NCBI RefSeq assembly: GCF_022132145.1
Contig: NZ_JAJISP010000002.1
Span: 186,001 to 250,000 of the forward strand
Source: Pseudomonas sp. MMS21 TM103
GTDB lineage: Bacteria; Pseudomonadota; Gammaproteobacteria; Pseudomonadales; Pseudomonadaceae
Direction of reading: 5' to 3'
Length of the DNA stretch: 64,000 nt
The translations under genes were made by a program, and so were the position numbers. Positions 9,232 to 17,259 of this stretch are shown here, in pieces; position 1 is the first letter of the stretch; each line of letters begins with the position of its first letter. The notes under the pieces are model-generated. The model ran no database searches, was not told where the DNA came from, and saw only the letters and a list, made by a program, of their open reading frames with translations.

Positions 9232-10173
9232 GTGCCCAGAGCAACAATCGACTTAAAGAGGCTTCAGCATCTTGTGTTGCTGGCCGAGGAGCTGAACTTC
9301 TCCCGCGCGGCCGAGCGGGCCCACCTCTCGCAGACCGCCTACAGCCGCAGCATCCAGTCGCTGGAAGCCGACTTCGGCCTGCGCTTGTTCGACCGCAACA
9401 CCCGCTCGGTAAGGCCGACGGCCGCCGGACGGCATCTGATCGCGCGAGCCAAGTCCTTGCTCGGCCGGGCCCGTGACATGTCGGACGAGATCTACTACCT
9501 GGCCCACGCCGAAGCCGGAGAGCTGAACTTCGGCACCAGTCTGCTGGCCATTGACGGCCTGGTGCGCCAGGCCCTGATCGAGCTGAAGCAGCAAAGCCCG
9601 AAACTGAAACTGCATATCGAAGCCAGCCAGACGCCCAACTTGCGCCAGCATCTGGAGCAGGAGCGCATCGAGTTTTTTGTCGCCTACCCTGGTGCCCTGG
9701 AGCTGGACGAACGGTTCTTGCTGACCTGGCTGCCCGCAGAACCCGCCTCCATCTACTGCCGAGCGGGCCATCCACTGCTTCAGCAAGATTCGCCCCCTGC
9801 ACCCAGCCAGGTAGCGGACTACCCCTGGGCCGCCTTGCTGCTCGACGAAGCGCTGGCCCCGCGCTTGCGCAAGATATTCGGCATGAAACCGAACCAGGCG
9901 CTGCCAGTGGGGCTGTCCTGCGACAACCTTTCGCTGCTGCGCGACCTGACCCTGTGCAGCGACAACCTGCTGTTTACCTGGAACTCCTGGCTCAAGCGCG
10001 GCGGTCGGCACGACGGGCTGGTGAACCTTGGGGCCTTGTTGCGCCCGGCGCTCTCACCTGCCGACCTGCGCATCGACTGCGCCATCGTGCAGTTGGCGGA
10101 CCGAACCCTGTCGCCCCCGGCGCAACGCCTGGTAGATCTGATCCTGCGCCATGCCCAGGGGGCGATGGCATAG
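9232..10173 (+). CDS. LysR-family transcriptional regulator
   Basis: 313 residues. The N-terminal winged helix-turn-helix (residues 8-66; LNFSRAAERAHLSQTAYSRS and FGLRLFDRNTRSVRPT) is typical of LysR proteins. The remaining part is the periplasmic-binding-like effector domain. The start is GTG at 9232 with AGGT upstream; the overlapping ATG at 9230 is out of frame and closes at once. It is transcribed divergently from the HD-protein/aldolase/MFS operon and is the natural candidate for its regulator. The effector is unknown. Confidence 0.9.
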   Translation: MPRATIDLKRLQHLVLLAEELNFSRAAERAHLSQTAYSRSIQSLEADFGLRLFDRNTRSVRPTAAGRHLIARAKSLLGRARDMSDEIYYLAHAEAGELNFGTSLLAIDGLVRQALIELKQQSPKLKLHIEASQTPNLRQHLEQERIEFFVAYPGALELDERFLLTWLPAEPASIYCRAGHPLLQQDSPPAPSQVADYPWAALLLDEALAPRLRKIFGMKPNQALPVGLSCDNLSLLRDLTLCSDNLLFTWNSWLKRGGRHDGLVNLGALLRPALSPADLRIDCAIVQLADRTLSPPAQRLVDLILRHAQGAMA

Positions 10174-10556
10174 CAGACGCCCGGCCAGATCGCCGGGCCT
10201 CAATGGCCGTGTCAGGTCAGTGCGGCGCAGTACCTCGCTGGTGACCTCATCAGTCTTCATCAGCACCACGGTCAGGCCAGAACACTCGTGGCACTGGTCT
10301 CGCGGGGCCGCTCAGCAGCGACCCACAGACCGGCGTCCTTAGAAATGTCAACTTTTCGGCGTGATCTGCCAAGTTCGTCCCGGCTCATCTACCTAGGCTC
10401 AATCCCACCCGGCACAGCCTTCTGGCTGGGGCTGCATGTCTTGCTGCCCTGTTCCAGCCAGCCCAACAACTGGCCCACCAGCGCATCAAGAACGTGGCAC
10501 TAGCCGCGCAGCCGGGAGCCATTGAGCCCCTCCCCACCACAAAAAAGGAGATCCCC
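10174..10556. other. leader region of the SDR gene
   Basis: 383 bases without a gene. It contains operator site D (10336-10399) and a leader of about 157 bases ending in AAGGAG (10545-10550). The first 150 bases show nothing recognisable. Confidence 0.5.
10336..10399 (+). promoter_or_regulatory. operator site D and -10 (shared AraC-type motif)
   Basis: Half-site 1 is TCCTTAGAAATGTCAAC (10336-10352). Half-site 2 is CGGCGTGATCTGCCAAG (10357-10373), starting 21 bp later and matching site J at 16 of 17 bases. After a 20-base spacer comes TAGGCT (10394-10399), the same hexamer found at site L. It faces the SDR gene. Confidence 0.7.
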
Positions 10557-11345
10557 ATGGGATTGCTGAACAATAAGAGAGCGATTGTCACCGGAGGTGC
10601 CTCGGGCATCGGCGAACAGGCCGTGCGTCTGTTCCTGGAACAGGGTGCCCGTGTCGTGATTGCCGACATGAACGCAGAGCGCGGTCAGGCGCTGGCCGAC
10701 GAACTGGGTGACGATGCCATCTTTTGTGAGGTCAACCTGACCGAGCCGGGGCAAATCGAGGCCATGATCAACCAGGCCGTGCAGGCACTCGGCGGCCTGG
10801 ACATCCTGATCAACAACGCCGGCTACGGCATCTACGGCCGCACCCACCTGATCGACCCGGTGGACTGGTACAAGATCATCGAAGTCAACCTCAACGCCCT
10901 GTTCCACACCTGTCGCCACGCCCTACCGCACCTGATGAAACAGGGCGGCAGCATCATCAATACCGCCTCGGTATCCGGCACTCGCGCTGACTATGGTTTC
11001 AACGCCTATGCCGCGGCCAAGGGTGGCGTGCTCAACTACACCCGCAACCTGGCCCTCGACTATGCCGAGGACGGCATTCGCGTCAATGCCATCTCCCCCG
11101 GACTGATCGAAACGCCGTTGACCACGCCACTGCGTGGCCACCCTGGTGCCCTCGAGGAGTACCTGCACAACATCCCCATGGCACGCGCCGGTCAGCCGAT
11201 CGAAATCGCCAAGGTCATGCTGTTCCTGGCCTCTGACATGGCCTCTTATGTAACAGGGCAGGAAATCGCCGTGGACGGCGGCGTCACCGCCTGGAACGGC
11301 CAACCGCGCTTCTCTCGCCACTTCGGTGACACCGTCATCCGCTGA
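10557..11345 (+). CDS. classical short-chain dehydrogenase/reductase
   Basis: 262 residues, cytosolic. It has the cofactor motif TGGASGIGE near the N terminus, the NNAGYG motif, a catalytic serine in NTASVSG, and YAAAK with catalytic Tyr and Lys. The C-terminal block YVTGQEIAVDGG is standard for the FabG-like branch. It oxidises or reduces a hydroxyl/keto pair with NAD(P). The start at 10557 is set by AAGGAG six bases upstream. It is the leftmost gene under the shared operator and is probably one of the redox steps of the island's pathway. Confidence 0.88.
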   Translation: MGLLNNKRAIVTGGASGIGEQAVRLFLEQGARVVIADMNAERGQALADELGDDAIFCEVNLTEPGQIEAMINQAVQALGGLDILINNAGYGIYGRTHLIDPVDWYKIIEVNLNALFHTCRHALPHLMKQGGSIINTASVSGTRADYGFNAYAAAKGGVLNYTRNLALDYAEDGIRVNAISPGLIETPLTTPLRGHPGALEEYLHNIPMARAGQPIEIAKVMLFLASDMASYVTGQEIAVDGGVTAWNGQPRFSRHFGDTVIR

Positions 11346-12013
11346 GTCAGCGACTCGCCCGACCAGTATCCCTGGATCTAAGCCCTGGCCCACTCACAAG
11401 GTGGGCCAGTTGCATTCCAGCTGCTTTCACGGACAACGCGACAAACCCACGCCAATTCCCAACAAAGACTCGCTCGCAACCACCAGCGGCAAGAAACAAT
11501 CGCAGAGCAGCCCTGCCCACGCTTAGGTCTGCGGATCATGGGCAGCCAGGTCTTTCATCACTGGCCAGTCCGACTCGGCAGCAAGCAGAGCAGTTCGCGC
11601 TCCATCAGGCCTTGAGTCAGCCCCCAGCAGACCGGGATCCTCGCGGGTGATGCGACACTCTGCCTGGAGTGACTCAAGCGACGACGCTGGCGACCCCATG
11701 CTGGTGGCGTCAGCATCACGCAGGGGCACCGGCAACCACCAGATCGCCGCGATGGTCGGGCGCGACCGCCTTGGGCTCCATACCCACAACCTCAAGGTCT
11801 ATCTCAGCCGGATCAAGCTCGGGATGAGCTGTCTTCATGGCCTCCCGCTGTCTGCTCAACCAGCTAGGCTGGTGGCGCAAACCGGAGCGCTAGCGGCGAG
11901 CCCCCAGCCTGTCCTCTGCGGTCAAGGAAGCCGTTGGCGCCCCCTGCAACACCTAACAGGCCGTTGAAAAACGCAGGTGGTTTTTCAACGGCCTGCTAAT
12001 GGTTACATGGCCA
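11346..12013. other. gene-poor spacer with hairpins
   Basis: Nearly 670 bases with no credible gene. Open frames at 11523-11795 (minus) and 11647-11967 (plus) overlap each other, lack ribosome binding sites and resemble no family I know. A hairpin at 11385-11409 (9-bp stem) follows the SDR gene and may terminate it. The only other structure is the inverted repeat at 11958-11994. The region could be decayed sequence at the island edge. Confidence 0.45.
11958..11994. repeat. perfect 15-bp inverted repeat with 7-base loop
   Basis: AGGCCGTTGAAAAAC (11958-11972) pairs with its exact complement at 11980-11994. From memory, similar AGGCCGTTGAAAAA ends occur near mobile elements in Pseudomonas, so it may be a MITE or the scar of an insertion sequence. 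No transposase is present. Confidence 0.6.
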
Positions 12014-12045
12014 AACAAAAAGCCCCGGGGCTAGGGCCCGGGGCT
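12014..12045 (-). terminator. intrinsic terminator of the MDR oxidoreductase gene
   Basis: A GC-rich stem AAGCCCCGGG/CCCGGGGCTT (12020-12045) followed, on the minus strand, by TTTTGTTT. It lies about 25 bases after the oxidoreductase stop codon. Confidence 0.85.
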
Positions 12046-12071
12046 TGGTGAAGCAAGCCTTAGCTGAACGC

Positions 12072-13061
12072 TTAGAGCTCGACCAGCAGTTTGCCCTGAT
12101 TATCGCCGTTGAACAGCAGGTTGACACCTTCTATGGCGCTCTCCAGGCCTTGCAGCACGTGGGCGCGATACTTGATCTGGCCCTTCTGCAGGTAACCGGT
12201 CAGCACCTCGACAGCCTTCGGGGCCTTGTCGTAATGGTCGACGATCACGAAGCCCTCGACACGCAGTGCCTTGAGGTTGATGTCCATCCAGTTTGGCCCC
12301 GGCAATGGGGTCTCACGGTTGTAGTCGGAGATCATGCCGCAGACGCTGATCCGGCCGAAGCGGTTCATACGATCAAACACCAGCTGCTGGATCGGCCCGC
12401 CGGTATTCTCGAAATAGGCGTCCACGCCGTTCGGTGTGGCTTCAGCCAGTTGCTCGGCCAGGTTAGCGGAGCGGTAGTTGATGGCACGATCGAAGCCGAG
12501 TTCCTCTTCCAGCCAGCGACACTTGTCGTCGCTACCGGCGATGCCGATCACCCGCAGCCCCTCGGCCTTGGCCATCTGGCCGACCAAGGAGCCCACCGAA
12601 CCGGCCGCGCCCGAGACCACCAGGGTCTCGCCCGCCTTCGGTCGCAGCACTTCGAACAGGCCGACATAGGCGGTCAGGCCCGGCACGTGCAGCACGCACA
12701 TAAGCGCCTCGACCGGCAGCTCGTGCGGGACGATCTGCATGTCCGCACCGCCCAGTACATATTCGGCCCAGCCGGTGATGCCAATGACACGGGCGCCGAC
12801 CGGGAAGGCGGGGTTCTTCGACTCGACCACCTCGCCGACACCGAAGGAGCGCATCACCTCACCGATAGCGATCGGGGGAATATAGCTATTGGGGTTGTCC
12901 TGCATCCAGGTACGCATGGCCGGGTCGAGCGACATGTGGGTCTGCTTGACCAGGAATTCGCCATCCTTGAGGACCGGAGTCTCCAGGGTGACCAGCTCGA
13001 AGGTATCCGCGGTGATATCGGCAATAGGACGTTTTACAAAGGTAATGGCTTTGTACTGCAT
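12072..13061 (-). CDS. NADP-dependent MDR oxidoreductase (CurA/prostaglandin reductase type)
   Basis: 329 residues of the zinc-free medium-chain reductase branch (leukotriene B4 dehydrogenase/CurA). It shows HMSLDPAMRTWM in the catalytic domain, VPGLTAYVGLFEV, and the nucleotide-binding motif VSGAAGSVGS, followed by the GFDRAINYR and YFENTGG segments. These enzymes reduce the double bond of enones and enals with NADPH. The start is the ATG at 13061; the frame runs on to 13118 without a better site. Site L in its upstream region shows the shared operator. Probable role: reduction of an alpha,beta-unsaturated ketone in the pathway. Confidence 0.85.
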   Translation of the reverse strand: MQYKAITFVKRPIADITADTFELVTLETPVLKDGEFLVKQTHMSLDPAMRTWMQDNPNSYIPPIAIGEVMRSFGVGEVVESKNPAFPVGARVIGITGWAEYVLGGADMQIVPHELPVEALMCVLHVPGLTAYVGLFEVLRPKAGETLVVSGAAGSVGSLVGQMAKAEGLRVIGIAGSDDKCRWLEEELGFDRAINYRSANLAEQLAEATPNGVDAYFENTGGPIQQLVFDRMNRFGRISVCGMISDYNRETPLPGPNWMDINLKALRVEGFVIVDHYDKAPKAVEVLTGYLQKGQIKYRAHVLQGLESAIEGVNLLFNGDNQGKLLVEL

Positions 13062-13192
13062 TAGGTTCTCGCTCGCTAGGTATGGGAACGGCAAAGGAGG
13101 AAGCCGGCATGCAGGCACATTTCAACTGCCGCCGAGCGACGGATGATCAACCAGTCGATGGTCATCACCTCGATCCACCCGATTCATGCAGC

Positions 13193-13256
13193 AGCCTAAT
13201 AAGCCCCCCAACCCAATACTTACCATTTCGCGCCAGGTAATTGGTATTTCATACAG
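13193..13256 (-). promoter_or_regulatory. operator site L and -10 (shared AraC-type motif)
   Basis: Read on the minus strand: half-site 1 CTGTATGAAATACCAAT (13240-13256), half-site 2 TGGCGCGAAATGGTAAG (13219-13235), a 20-base spacer and TAGGCT (13193-13198). It drives the MDR oxidoreductase gene and lies back to back with site A. Confidence 0.65.
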
Positions 13257-13311
13257 CGCATCGCTCATTTAGCCGCCCTGCTGGCGCCAGCCAATCCAAG
13301 GGGCCGGCCGC

Positions 13312-13375
13312 TGTCATGGAATGCACGGCCATTGACGCCATTTGACAAGTTAGCCCCGGCGAGTCGCCGAATAAT
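13312..13375 (+). promoter_or_regulatory. operator site A and -10 (shared AraC-type motif)
   Basis: Half-site 1 TGTCATGGAATGCACGG (13312-13328) and half-site 2 TGACGCCATTTGACAAG (13333-13349) start 21 bp apart. After a 20-base spacer comes AATAAT (13370-13375). It lies 66 bases before the start of the VOC-fusion gene and would drive the whole seven-gene operon. Confidence 0.75.
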
Positions 13376-13441
13376 TCGTTGACCCGCAGTTTGACGTGGG
13401 TACGGGCAGACCCATTCATCACAACAACAAAGGTCAAATCC

Positions 13442-14857
13442 ATGAGCCAGCGGCTTTCTCAGATCGCCTTCAGCGTCAGCGACCTACGACGCTCTCACCA
13501 GTGGTACCAGGACCTGTTCGGCTTCACCCCTGCCGGTGGTACCGAGTCGTTCAAGGGCAAAGCATGCTCCACGGTGCAGGGCATACCCGGAGCTCGCACC
13601 ACCTGCTGGTGGCTGCTGGATACCCAGGAACAGTTTCAGATTGAGCTCTTCGAATATGATCGGCCGCTAAGTCGTCCGCTCCCGGACGATTGGCGCATGT
13701 GCGACATCGGCTACAACCTGGTCGGCATCCATGTGCCGGACTTCGATGCTGCCCTGCAGCGCGCCGAACGCCTGGGCGCGAATCTTTACGGTGACGTGGT
13801 TGGCCAGCCCGGCCAGCGCCGCGCCTGCCTGCGCGACCCCGATGGCGCCCTGCTGGAGCTGATGGAGGACGATCCGCGCGCGCCGAACCCGCGTTTACGT
13901 CCACGCGGTGGCCAGCGTCCGACCGTGCGCTTCATTACCCTGTCGGTGGCCGATCTGGAGCAGAGCCGCGACTTCTTCCGCAATGCCCTGGACATGGAAG
14001 AAGCCAAGGGTGTTCGCCTGCACGGCCCCGAGCACGAAGCCCTGTGGGGCCTGGCCGGTGCCGAGCGCAAGAGCGCGCTGTTCTGGGCCGATGACATGCT
14101 GATCGAGGTGGTGCAGTACCTCAATCCGTTGGGCCGTGCATTACCGGCCGACTACCGCATCAGCGACCTGGGTATCCTCAATATCGCCTTCGGCTTCCGC
14201 CAGGAAACCGAGCTGCGCCGCGTCTTTAAACGCACGGTCAACGCCGGTGCCAAACCCAACTTTCCGATCCCGATCAGCGTGCTCAACTGGGCGGTGATGT
14301 ACGTCAACGACCCGCAAGGCTTCTCCATCGAGTTGCTCAGCGTGCGCCCCTATTTCGACCGGTTCATGGGCTTCACCGCCAAGCACTTCGATACCCAGGT
14401 ACACCACCAGGTTCGAGTGAACGCCCCGCGCGAAGTGATCTGGGACGTGCTCGCCGACCACGCCAACATCGGTGACTGGTGGTGCTACCAGGGCAAGTTG
14501 CTGCAAGAAGGCCGCGAGCATCCCGCCGGCGTCGGCGCCCTGCGCGAGCTGACTCGTCTCGGCGAGAAAGTGGTTGAGGAAGTGATGACCTTCGAACCGC
14601 TGCAGCGCATGGACTATCGCCTGATCAGCGGCGCACCGGTGAAGTTTCACTTCGGCCGTATCGATTTGCGCGAAACCGCCGATGGCCGCGTCTTTGTCGA
14701 TTACAGCATCCGCTTCAAGGCCAAGATCCCCGGCACCCAGTGGCTGATGCGCCTGCTCATCGGCGGACGTATGAAACAGGCCACCGAACGCCTGAAAACC
14801 CTCTGTGAACAACGCAGCCGCCAAGCCTCGCAGGCGTCGGTTAGCCACGCGGCCTGA
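13442..14857 (+). CDS. VOC-VOC-SRPBCC fusion protein
   Basis: 471 residues in three parts. Residues 1-145 form a first VOC (glyoxalase/bleomycin-resistance) domain (LSQIAFSVSDLRRSHQWYQD, with DPDGALLELME at its end). About 155-310 form a second VOC domain (FITLSVADLEQSRDFFRNAL, with DPQGFSIELLS). About 325-455 form an SRPBCC/polyketide-cyclase-like ligand pocket (VNAPREVIWDVLADHANIGD). VOC enzymes are metal-dependent lyases, isomerases or dioxygenases. SRPBCC domains bind hydrophobic ligands. The start at 13442 has AAAGG about 8 bases upstream. It is the first gene of the operon for the split dehydrogenase complex, with 64 bases to the next gene. The reaction is unknown; an aromatic or terpenoid ligand would suit the fold. 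Confidence 0.75.
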   Translation: MSQRLSQIAFSVSDLRRSHQWYQDLFGFTPAGGTESFKGKACSTVQGIPGARTTCWWLLDTQEQFQIELFEYDRPLSRPLPDDWRMCDIGYNLVGIHVPDFDAALQRAERLGANLYGDVVGQPGQRRACLRDPDGALLELMEDDPRAPNPRLRPRGGQRPTVRFITLSVADLEQSRDFFRNALDMEEAKGVRLHGPEHEALWGLAGAERKSALFWADDMLIEVVQYLNPLGRALPADYRISDLGILNIAFGFRQETELRRVFKRTVNAGAKPNFPIPISVLNWAVMYVNDPQGFSIELLSVRPYFDRFMGFTAKHFDTQVHHQVRVNAPREVIWDVLADHANIGDWWCYQGKLLQEGREHPAGVGALRELTRLGEKVVEEVMTFEPLQRMDYRLISGAPVKFHFGRIDLRETADGRVFVDYSIRFKAKIPGTQWLMRLLIGGRMKQATERLKTLCEQRSRQASQASVSHAA

Positions 14858-14921
14858 TAGTTCTGCGGTCCGGTAACGGGCCGCCGACACGGTCGCCACT
14901 CAACCCAAGGGAGACACCTCC

Positions 14922-15932
14922 ATGCAAGCAACCCATGACCAGCTGCTGTGGATGTACCACCGCATGCTGCTGATTCGCGAGTACGAAGACACCCTGGCCA
15001 TGGTGTACTTCGAAGGCAAACTGCCGCCGCACATCCAGAAAGGCCTGGCCTTCGACATCGGCGCCGGCACCATCCCCGGCGAGATGCACCTGTCCGCCGG
15101 TCAGGAAGCCGCCGCCGCCGGTGTCTGCGTGCACCTGGAGCCGCAGGATTCGGTGTGGGGCACCCACCGTGCCCACCACTTCGCCATCGCCAAAGGCGTC
15201 AACCTGGACCGCATGACCGCCGAGATCTTCGGCAAGGTCGACGGCCTGTGCCGCGGCAAGGGCGGCCACATGCACCTGTACGACCCCGAGGTCAACTTCG
15301 CCTGCAACGGCATCGTCGGCGCCGGCATCCCGCATGCCGTCGGTGCGGCGCTGGCGGCCAAGCTCAAGGGCAACGGCGCCGTGGCCATTGCCGAGTTCGG
15401 TGAGGGTGCGGCCAACCAGGGCTCGTTCCACGAGTCGCTGAACCTGGCCAGCCTGTGGCAGCTGCCGGTGGTGTTTGTCTGCCAGGACAACAACTACGGT
15501 ATCTCGGTAAGCAAAAAAGCCTCGACCGCCGTGGAAAGCAACGTCGAACGCGCCGCTGGCTATGCCATGCCGGGCATTCGCGTGGCCGAAAACGATGCCG
15601 TGGCCATGCACGTCGCCGCCGGTGAAGCCATCGCCCGCGCCCGTCGTGGTGAGGGCCCGACCCTGATCGAGATGAAGGTCGACCGTTACTACGGTCACTT
15701 CCAGGGCGACCCGGAAGGCTACCGCCCGAAAGGCGAAGTGCGTGCCCTCAAACAGAGCGACCCGATCATCCGTCTGGAAAAGCAGCTGCTGGAACAGGGC
15801 GTACTGAACGAAGAGCAGGTCAAGCAGGCCCGCAGCGCCGCCAGCGAGCGGGTCCAGGTGGCCATCGCCTTCGCCCGCGCCAGCGCCTACCCGGACGCCG
15901 CCGAAGCGCGTCAACACCTCTTCGCCGAATAG
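14922..15932 (+). CDS. 2-oxoacid/acetoin dehydrogenase E1 component, alpha subunit
   Basis: 336 residues. The thiamine diphosphate motif starts with GEGAANQG (160-167) and ends with the Asn pair at 190-191. RGKGGHMHLYD (111-121) and the GTHRAHHFAIAKG loop are typical of AcoA/PdhA-like E1 alpha chains. Compared with the AcoA proteins I remember, residues 33-52 form an extra segment before GEMHLSAGQEA. With the beta subunit it decarboxylates a 2-oxoacid, or cleaves an acyloin, and passes the acyl group to the lipoyl arm. AGGGAG lies upstream. It is the second gene of the site A operon and 16 bases before the beta subunit gene. Confidence 0.88.
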   Translation: MQATHDQLLWMYHRMLLIREYEDTLAMVYFEGKLPPHIQKGLAFDIGAGTIPGEMHLSAGQEAAAAGVCVHLEPQDSVWGTHRAHHFAIAKGVNLDRMTAEIFGKVDGLCRGKGGHMHLYDPEVNFACNGIVGAGIPHAVGAALAAKLKGNGAVAIAEFGEGAANQGSFHESLNLASLWQLPVVFVCQDNNYGISVSKKASTAVESNVERAAGYAMPGIRVAENDAVAMHVAAGEAIARARRGEGPTLIEMKVDRYYGHFQGDPEGYRPKGEVRALKQSDPIIRLEKQLLEQGVLNEEQVKQARSAASERVQVAIAFARASAYPDAAEARQHLFAE

Positions 15933-15948
15933 CATCAGGAGCCAGCCA

Positions 15949-16992
15949 ATGAGCAATGCCAACACTGCGGCCGAAGTCCGCAAGCTGCCCTTCTACATGG
16001 CGATGGTTGAAGCCATCCGCCAGGAAATGGCCCGCGACAGTTCCGTGTTCTGCCTGGGCGAAGACGTCGGTCAGATCGGCGGTGTGTTCCAGTCCACCGT
16101 CGGCCTGCACAAGGAGTTCGGCGCCGAGCGCGTGCGTGACACGCCGATCTCCGAGACCGCCATCCTCGGTACCGCCCTCGGCGCCGCGGCTCAGGGCATG
16201 CGCCCGATCGCCGAACTGATGTTCGTCGATTTCATGGGCGTGTGCTTCGACCAGATCCTCAACAATATTTCCAAGACCACCTACATGTCCGGTGGTGCGG
16301 TGAAGCTGCCGCTGGTGATCACCGCCTCCACCGGCGGCGGCATCTGCGATGCGGCCCAGCACTCGCAGACCCTGCACGGTTACTTCGCCCACACCCCGGG
16401 TATCAAGGTGGTGATCCCGTCCAATGCTTACGACGCCAAGGGCCTGATGACCACCGCGATCCGCGATGACAACCCGGTGGTCTACCTGTTCCACCGCGGC
16501 CTGCTGGGCCTGCCGGTACTCAACTTCATCGACGCCCAGTTCGCCACCGACGTACCGGAAGAGCCCTACGCCATTCCCTTCGGCGAAGCGCGCATCGTCC
16601 GCAAGGGCAGCGACGTGACCATCGTCGCCTTCGCCCAGATGGTGCACAAGGCTCGTCTCGCCGCCGCCGAACTGGAAGCCCAGGGCATCAGCGTCGAGAT
16701 CATCGACCCGCGCACCCTGGTGCCGCTGGACATGGACTCGATCTACACCTCGCTGAGCAAGACCGGCCGCCTGCTGGTGATCGACGAGGATTACCTGAGC
16801 TTTGGCGTGACCGGCGAGATCATTGCCCGGGTGGCCGAAAACCTCGGCCGCTTCACGCTCAAGGCCGCCCCGCGCCGCCTGGCTATTCCAGACGTCAACA
16901 TCCCCTACAGCCCGGCCCTGGAAAACCAGGTTATCCCGCAGGTCTCGAACATCGTCGAGGCCGTGGAATCTCTGATGAACAACCCCCTTTGA
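15949..16992 (+). CDS. 2-oxoacid/acetoin dehydrogenase E1 component, beta subunit
   Basis: 347 residues, transketolase pyrimidine-binding domain followed by the transketolase C-terminal domain. FCLGEDVGQIGGVF (about 36-49) with the catalytic glutamate, RDTPISETAILGTALGAA, and the C-terminal EIIDPRTLVPLD and VIDEDYLSFGVTGEI segments match AcoB/PdhB. It forms the alpha2-beta2 E1 with the upstream subunit. CAGGAG precedes the start. It is followed after 10 bases by the small lipoyl-domain gene. The real substrate (pyruvate, acetoin, branched-chain or another oxoacid) cannot be read from sequence. Confidence 0.88.
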   Translation: MSNANTAAEVRKLPFYMAMVEAIRQEMARDSSVFCLGEDVGQIGGVFQSTVGLHKEFGAERVRDTPISETAILGTALGAAAQGMRPIAELMFVDFMGVCFDQILNNISKTTYMSGGAVKLPLVITASTGGGICDAAQHSQTLHGYFAHTPGIKVVIPSNAYDAKGLMTTAIRDDNPVVYLFHRGLLGLPVLNFIDAQFATDVPEEPYAIPFGEARIVRKGSDVTIVAFAQMVHKARLAAAELEAQGISVEIIDPRTLVPLDMDSIYTSLSKTGRLLVIDEDYLSFGVTGEIIARVAENLGRFTLKAAPRRLAIPDVNIPYSPALENQVIPQVSNIVEAVESLMNNPL

Positions 16993-17002
16993 GGTGCACA
17001 CC

Positions 17003-17245
17003 ATGACCGCAATCCATCTGCAAGACGACGCTTGGGAAGACATCGAAGAAGGCACCGAGGCCCTGCTTGACGAGTGGCATGTCAAGGAAGGCGACGTGGT
17101 CGAGGCGGGCCAACTGGTGGCCAGCGTGATGGTCATCAAGACCAGCTTCGACGTGCTCGCCCCGGCCGCCGGCACCATCGGCAAGCTGCTGGTCGCCGCC
17201 CAGGACAACTTCACCCGCGGCCAGGCATTGGCCGAGCTGAACTGA
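17003..17245 (+). CDS. stand-alone lipoyl (biotinyl/lipoyl attachment) domain protein
   Basis: 80 residues, one swinging-arm domain only. The hairpin that carries the modified lysine reads VMVIKTSFDVLAPAAG, so Lys46 is the attachment site. It is flanked by Ile and Thr instead of the usual Asp-Lys-Ala of E2 lipoyl domains. The expected downstream GTIGKLL strand is present. GAGG lies eight bases before ATG 17003; a GTG at 16994 in the same frame is less likely. It would carry acyl groups between E1 and the separate catalytic E2 encoded 14 bases downstream. Biotinylation instead of lipoylation is possible but unlikely given the operon. Confidence 0.85.
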   Translation: MTAIHLQDDAWEDIEEGTEALLDEWHVKEGDVVEAGQLVASVMVIKTSFDVLAPAAGTIGKLLVAAQDNFTRGQALAELN

Positions 17246-17259
17246 ACTGAGAGTCGAAC

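Noticed and set aside
10528..10546. A 19-base C/A-rich string before the SDR start that also occurs at 45278-45296
   Set aside because: Low-complexity sequence. One copy is a leader and the other overlaps a terminator A/T tract, so no common role is visible; possibly chance or a small recombination trace.
11523..11967. Two overlapping open frames on opposite strands in the spacer after the SDR gene
   Set aside because: No ribosome binding site, no recognisable domain and mutual overlap; treated as non-coding.
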